From Candidatus Aerophobota bacterium (lineage in GTDB: Bacteria; Aerophobota; Aerophobia; Aerophobales; B47-G16), in the NCBI GenBank assembly GCA_003648815.1, contig QMPZ01000082.1, positions 1 to 7,181 on the forward strand: 7,181 nt of DNA, given 5' to 3'. Within the stretch, counting starts at the first letter, position 1. The number at the start of each line of letters is the position of its first letter. Shown piece after piece: positions 5,400 to 7,181 of the stretch. Under the pieces are notes generated by a model, which saw only the letters and a program-made list of their open reading frames with translations, made no database searches and had not been told where the DNA came from. Both the position numbers and the translations under genes were made by a program.

Positions 5400-7181
5400 T
5401 TACTTTTGTTTGATAAAGAACTGTTCAGGATCAAGACTTCCCGGCGAATGTCCAATCCAGGTGTATATACCATGTTCGGCGATGTTGCGGAAATTATTCT
5501 TTACCACACCAATCAGAGGAGGAGAACTTAAAGTGCCCAGTACCCACAGATTCTCAGCATTAAGGCGCATAATCTCATCCCATAGTTGAATCTGCTCCCC
5601 TTCATCGGTGGTGGCCTTTATCCTGTCATAGAGCTCGAGCGTCTTGCGAAGATCTCCCTTTGGTTCTACCCCACTTTTACCTCCCGTATTATACCAGAGA
5701 GCATAAAGCACCGCGTGTAAGGACTCACTGCTATAGGGAAGATACCAGCGGGGGCCAAGCACGGTCTGCATACCGGCAGCTCCGGTCCACACCGCCACAT
5801 CATGGTCAGCAGCGTTCTTCCTCGTATAGAAAAGTGACCTTTCCTCGCTCTTGACCGCTGTCTTAACCCCTACAGCCTCCCAGTACTCCTTTATCAGCTC
5901 AAGGGCATCTGCCCAGGGACCAAACGCCGGGGTAAACTCAATGGTCAAAGCAAGCACCTTTCCGTCAGGCCTCAGGCGATATTTATGATCTTTGTCCCAT
6001 TTCAGGCCCATCTCATCCAAAAGCTCGTTTGCCTTTTGAGGGTTATACTCAAGATATTCGTAAGCAAGTTTTTCGGCCCATTTTGTGTAATAAGGAGATT
6101 CAGGAAGAGGAGCTACCTGACGGGGCTCTTTACACATACCAAGATAACAAAGCTCGTTAATTTCCTCTCGATTCATGGCCAAAGACATGGCGATGCGAAA
6201 TCTCTTATCCTGGACGATTTTGCGCAATACAGGATCCTTGTTGTTCAAATTGATCCCGATGGCCATGTTGGTCTCAAAGTCATCCGTGTATTTGAACACT
6301 CGATAATTTCCCTTTTCTCTTCCGCTCATGAGGAGAGGATAGTTGGTATAAAGGATATGGCGAAACTGCATGTCGAGCTCACCGGTCATAGCCTTAAAGT
6401 TGATCATATCGGGATTCTCCACTAATCTATGGCTAATCCTATCGATGTAAGGAAGCTGATTTCCTTCGGGGTCCACCTTCCAGAAATAAGGGTTGCGCTC
6501 CAGCACAAAAGGGTCCTCGGTGGCCGGAGTCTTCGTCTTCCAGGGAGTGATGACAGGAAGATCGGGATTCATCCACCTATCATTCTTCGCCTGAAACAAC
6601 TGATACCAGAACTTAAAGCCCTCCTTTTTTGCCATCTCCTCTAACTTCTCCACAGGAGTGTAACGGGGATGAAACTGTTTCAGGTAATGTTTGGGATTAT
6701 ATGCGATGCCATGTCCTTGAGGTCCAGCCAGATACTTGAGAAAAAGCCCATGAGGTTTGGTAAAACGAAACCTTATGGTATAATCATCAACTTTCTCCAC
6801 CTTTCCCAGCTCTCCGCCTGTCTTAAGCCAAACAGGTTTGGCTGGTGTGAGCTCGTCGTTCAGGATGATGTCCTCATACCAGAAGAGAAAATCATCGGCG
6901 GTGAAAGGCACCCCATCCGACCACTTCATTCCCTTCCTTAAGTGGAAGGTAAAGACCTTTCCTCCTTCCGAGATCTCCCAGCTCTTGGCTATATTGGGCA
7001 ATATCCTCTTCATATCCCTGCTGAAACGAATAAGACGTTCGGTAGTGATCCTGCTCGGACCTGCAGCGTCTGCACGCCCCATCCAGGCCCTGTGCCAAGT
7101 TCCACCATACTGGCCGATCTCCTCCACTGGCATGATCACCAGGGGCTCCTCAGGAAGCCTCTCTTCCACTGGTGGAAGCTC
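5400..7181 (-). CDS. ABC transporter substrate-binding protein, family 5 (DppA/OppA-like), N-terminus cut off by window edge
   Basis: The frame is open from the right edge to TAA at 5400, giving 593 visible residues. The first visible residues are ELPPVEERLPEEP; a start at the GTG at 7169 is unlikely because the family places a signal peptide or lipobox and about 40-60 more residues before this motif. Landmarks: EEIGQYGGTW (about 20-29), typical of a long binding-protein subfamily; FTFHLRKGMKWSDGVPFTAD (about 77-96), the family-5 signature; FRIAMSLAMNREEIN, the conserved mid-domain helix; and YNPQKANELLDEMGL, the domain I/III segment. The protein would sit outside the cytoplasmic membrane and deliver its ligand to the permease pair encoded downstream. 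Members of this family bind peptides, oligosaccharides, nickel or other solutes; the ligand cannot be read here. The two sugar-isomerase-like genes favour a carbohydrate-derived ligand (inference). It is followed by a strong hairpin, in keeping with high expression of the binding component. Confidence 0.95.
   Translation of the reverse strand, partial: ELPPVEERLPEEPLVIMPVEEIGQYGGTWHRAWMGRADAAGPSRITTERLIRFSRDMKRILPNIAKSWEISEGGKVFTFHLRKGMKWSDGVPFTADDFLFWYEDIILNDELTPAKPVWLKTGGELGKVEKVDDYTIRFRFTKPHGLFLKYLAGPQGHGIAYNPKHYLKQFHPRYTPVEKLEEMAKKEGFKFWYQLFQAKNDRWMNPDLPVITPWKTKTPATEDPFVLERNPYFWKVDPEGNQLPYIDRISHRLVENPDMINFKAMTGELDMQFRHILYTNYPLLMSGREKGNYRVFKYTDDFETNMAIGINLNNKDPVLRKIVQDKRFRIAMSLAMNREEINELCYLGMCKEPRQVAPLPESPYYTKWAEKLAYEYLEYNPQKANELLDEMGLKWDKDHKYRLRPDGKVLALTIEFTPAFGPWADALELIKEYWEAVGVKTAVKSEERSLFYTRKNAADHDVAVWTGAAGMQTVLGPRWYLPYSSESLHAVLYALWYNTGGKSGVEPKGDLRKTLELYDRIKATTDEGEQIQLWDEIMRLNAENLWVLGTLSSPPLIGVVKNNFRNIAEHGIYTWIGHSPGSLDPEQFFIKQK

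Noticed and set aside
5985..6425. Long plus-strand open frame of 146 codons opposite the binding-protein gene
   Set aside because: It lies wholly antisense to a strongly supported coding region and its translation resembles no protein family; a shadow of the real gene.

Overview
The window comes from a bacterial chromosome, and every gene in it that I can support lies on the minus strand. It therefore reads right to left. In transcription order it holds: (1) a large family-5 (dipeptide/oligopeptide/oligosaccharide type) ABC substrate-binding protein, cut off at its N-terminus by the right edge; (2) a uroporphyrinogen-decarboxylase-like protein (URO-D/MtaA superfamily); (3) and (4) a DppB-like and a DppC-like permease, overlapping by 4 nt; (5) a 344-nt gap holding what looks like the broken N-terminal end of a second URO-D-like gene; (6) and (7) two different xylose-isomerase-like TIM-barrel proteins (sugar phosphate isomerase/epimerase superfamily), the second cut off at its C-terminus by the left edge.

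Organism: Shine-Dalgarno sequences are strong and uniform (AAGGAGG or close to it), arginine is mostly AGG/AGA, and ATA is frequent for isoleucine. GC looks a little under 50% by eye (not counted). This fits an anaerobic and possibly thermophilic lineage or an uncultured candidate phylum (Atribacterota- or Aerophobota-like, for example), but it is only a guess. No marker gene in the window settles it.

How the genes may work together (inference): the binding protein and two permeases make most of an importer of the Dpp/Opp class, a class that also carries oligosaccharides in many anaerobes. Its ATPases are not in the window. Two sugar isomerase/epimerase-fold enzymes downstream and a URO-D-like enzyme between binding protein and permeases suggest uptake and early catabolism of a sugar-derived or modified (perhaps methylated) compound. 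The substrate cannot be read from the sequence.

Regulatory layout: a perfect 13-bp stem-loop follows the binding-protein stop codon. One of its arms can instead pair with a segment ending at a possible GTG start of the next gene. A good sigma70-like promoter (TTGACT, 17-nt spacer, TAAATT) lies between the URO-D-like gene and the permease genes. I see no tRNA, rRNA, CRISPR array, insertion sequence or origin. No wholly new system is evident. The points most worth a second look are the decayed URO-D remnant, the alternative hairpins, and the combination of genes.
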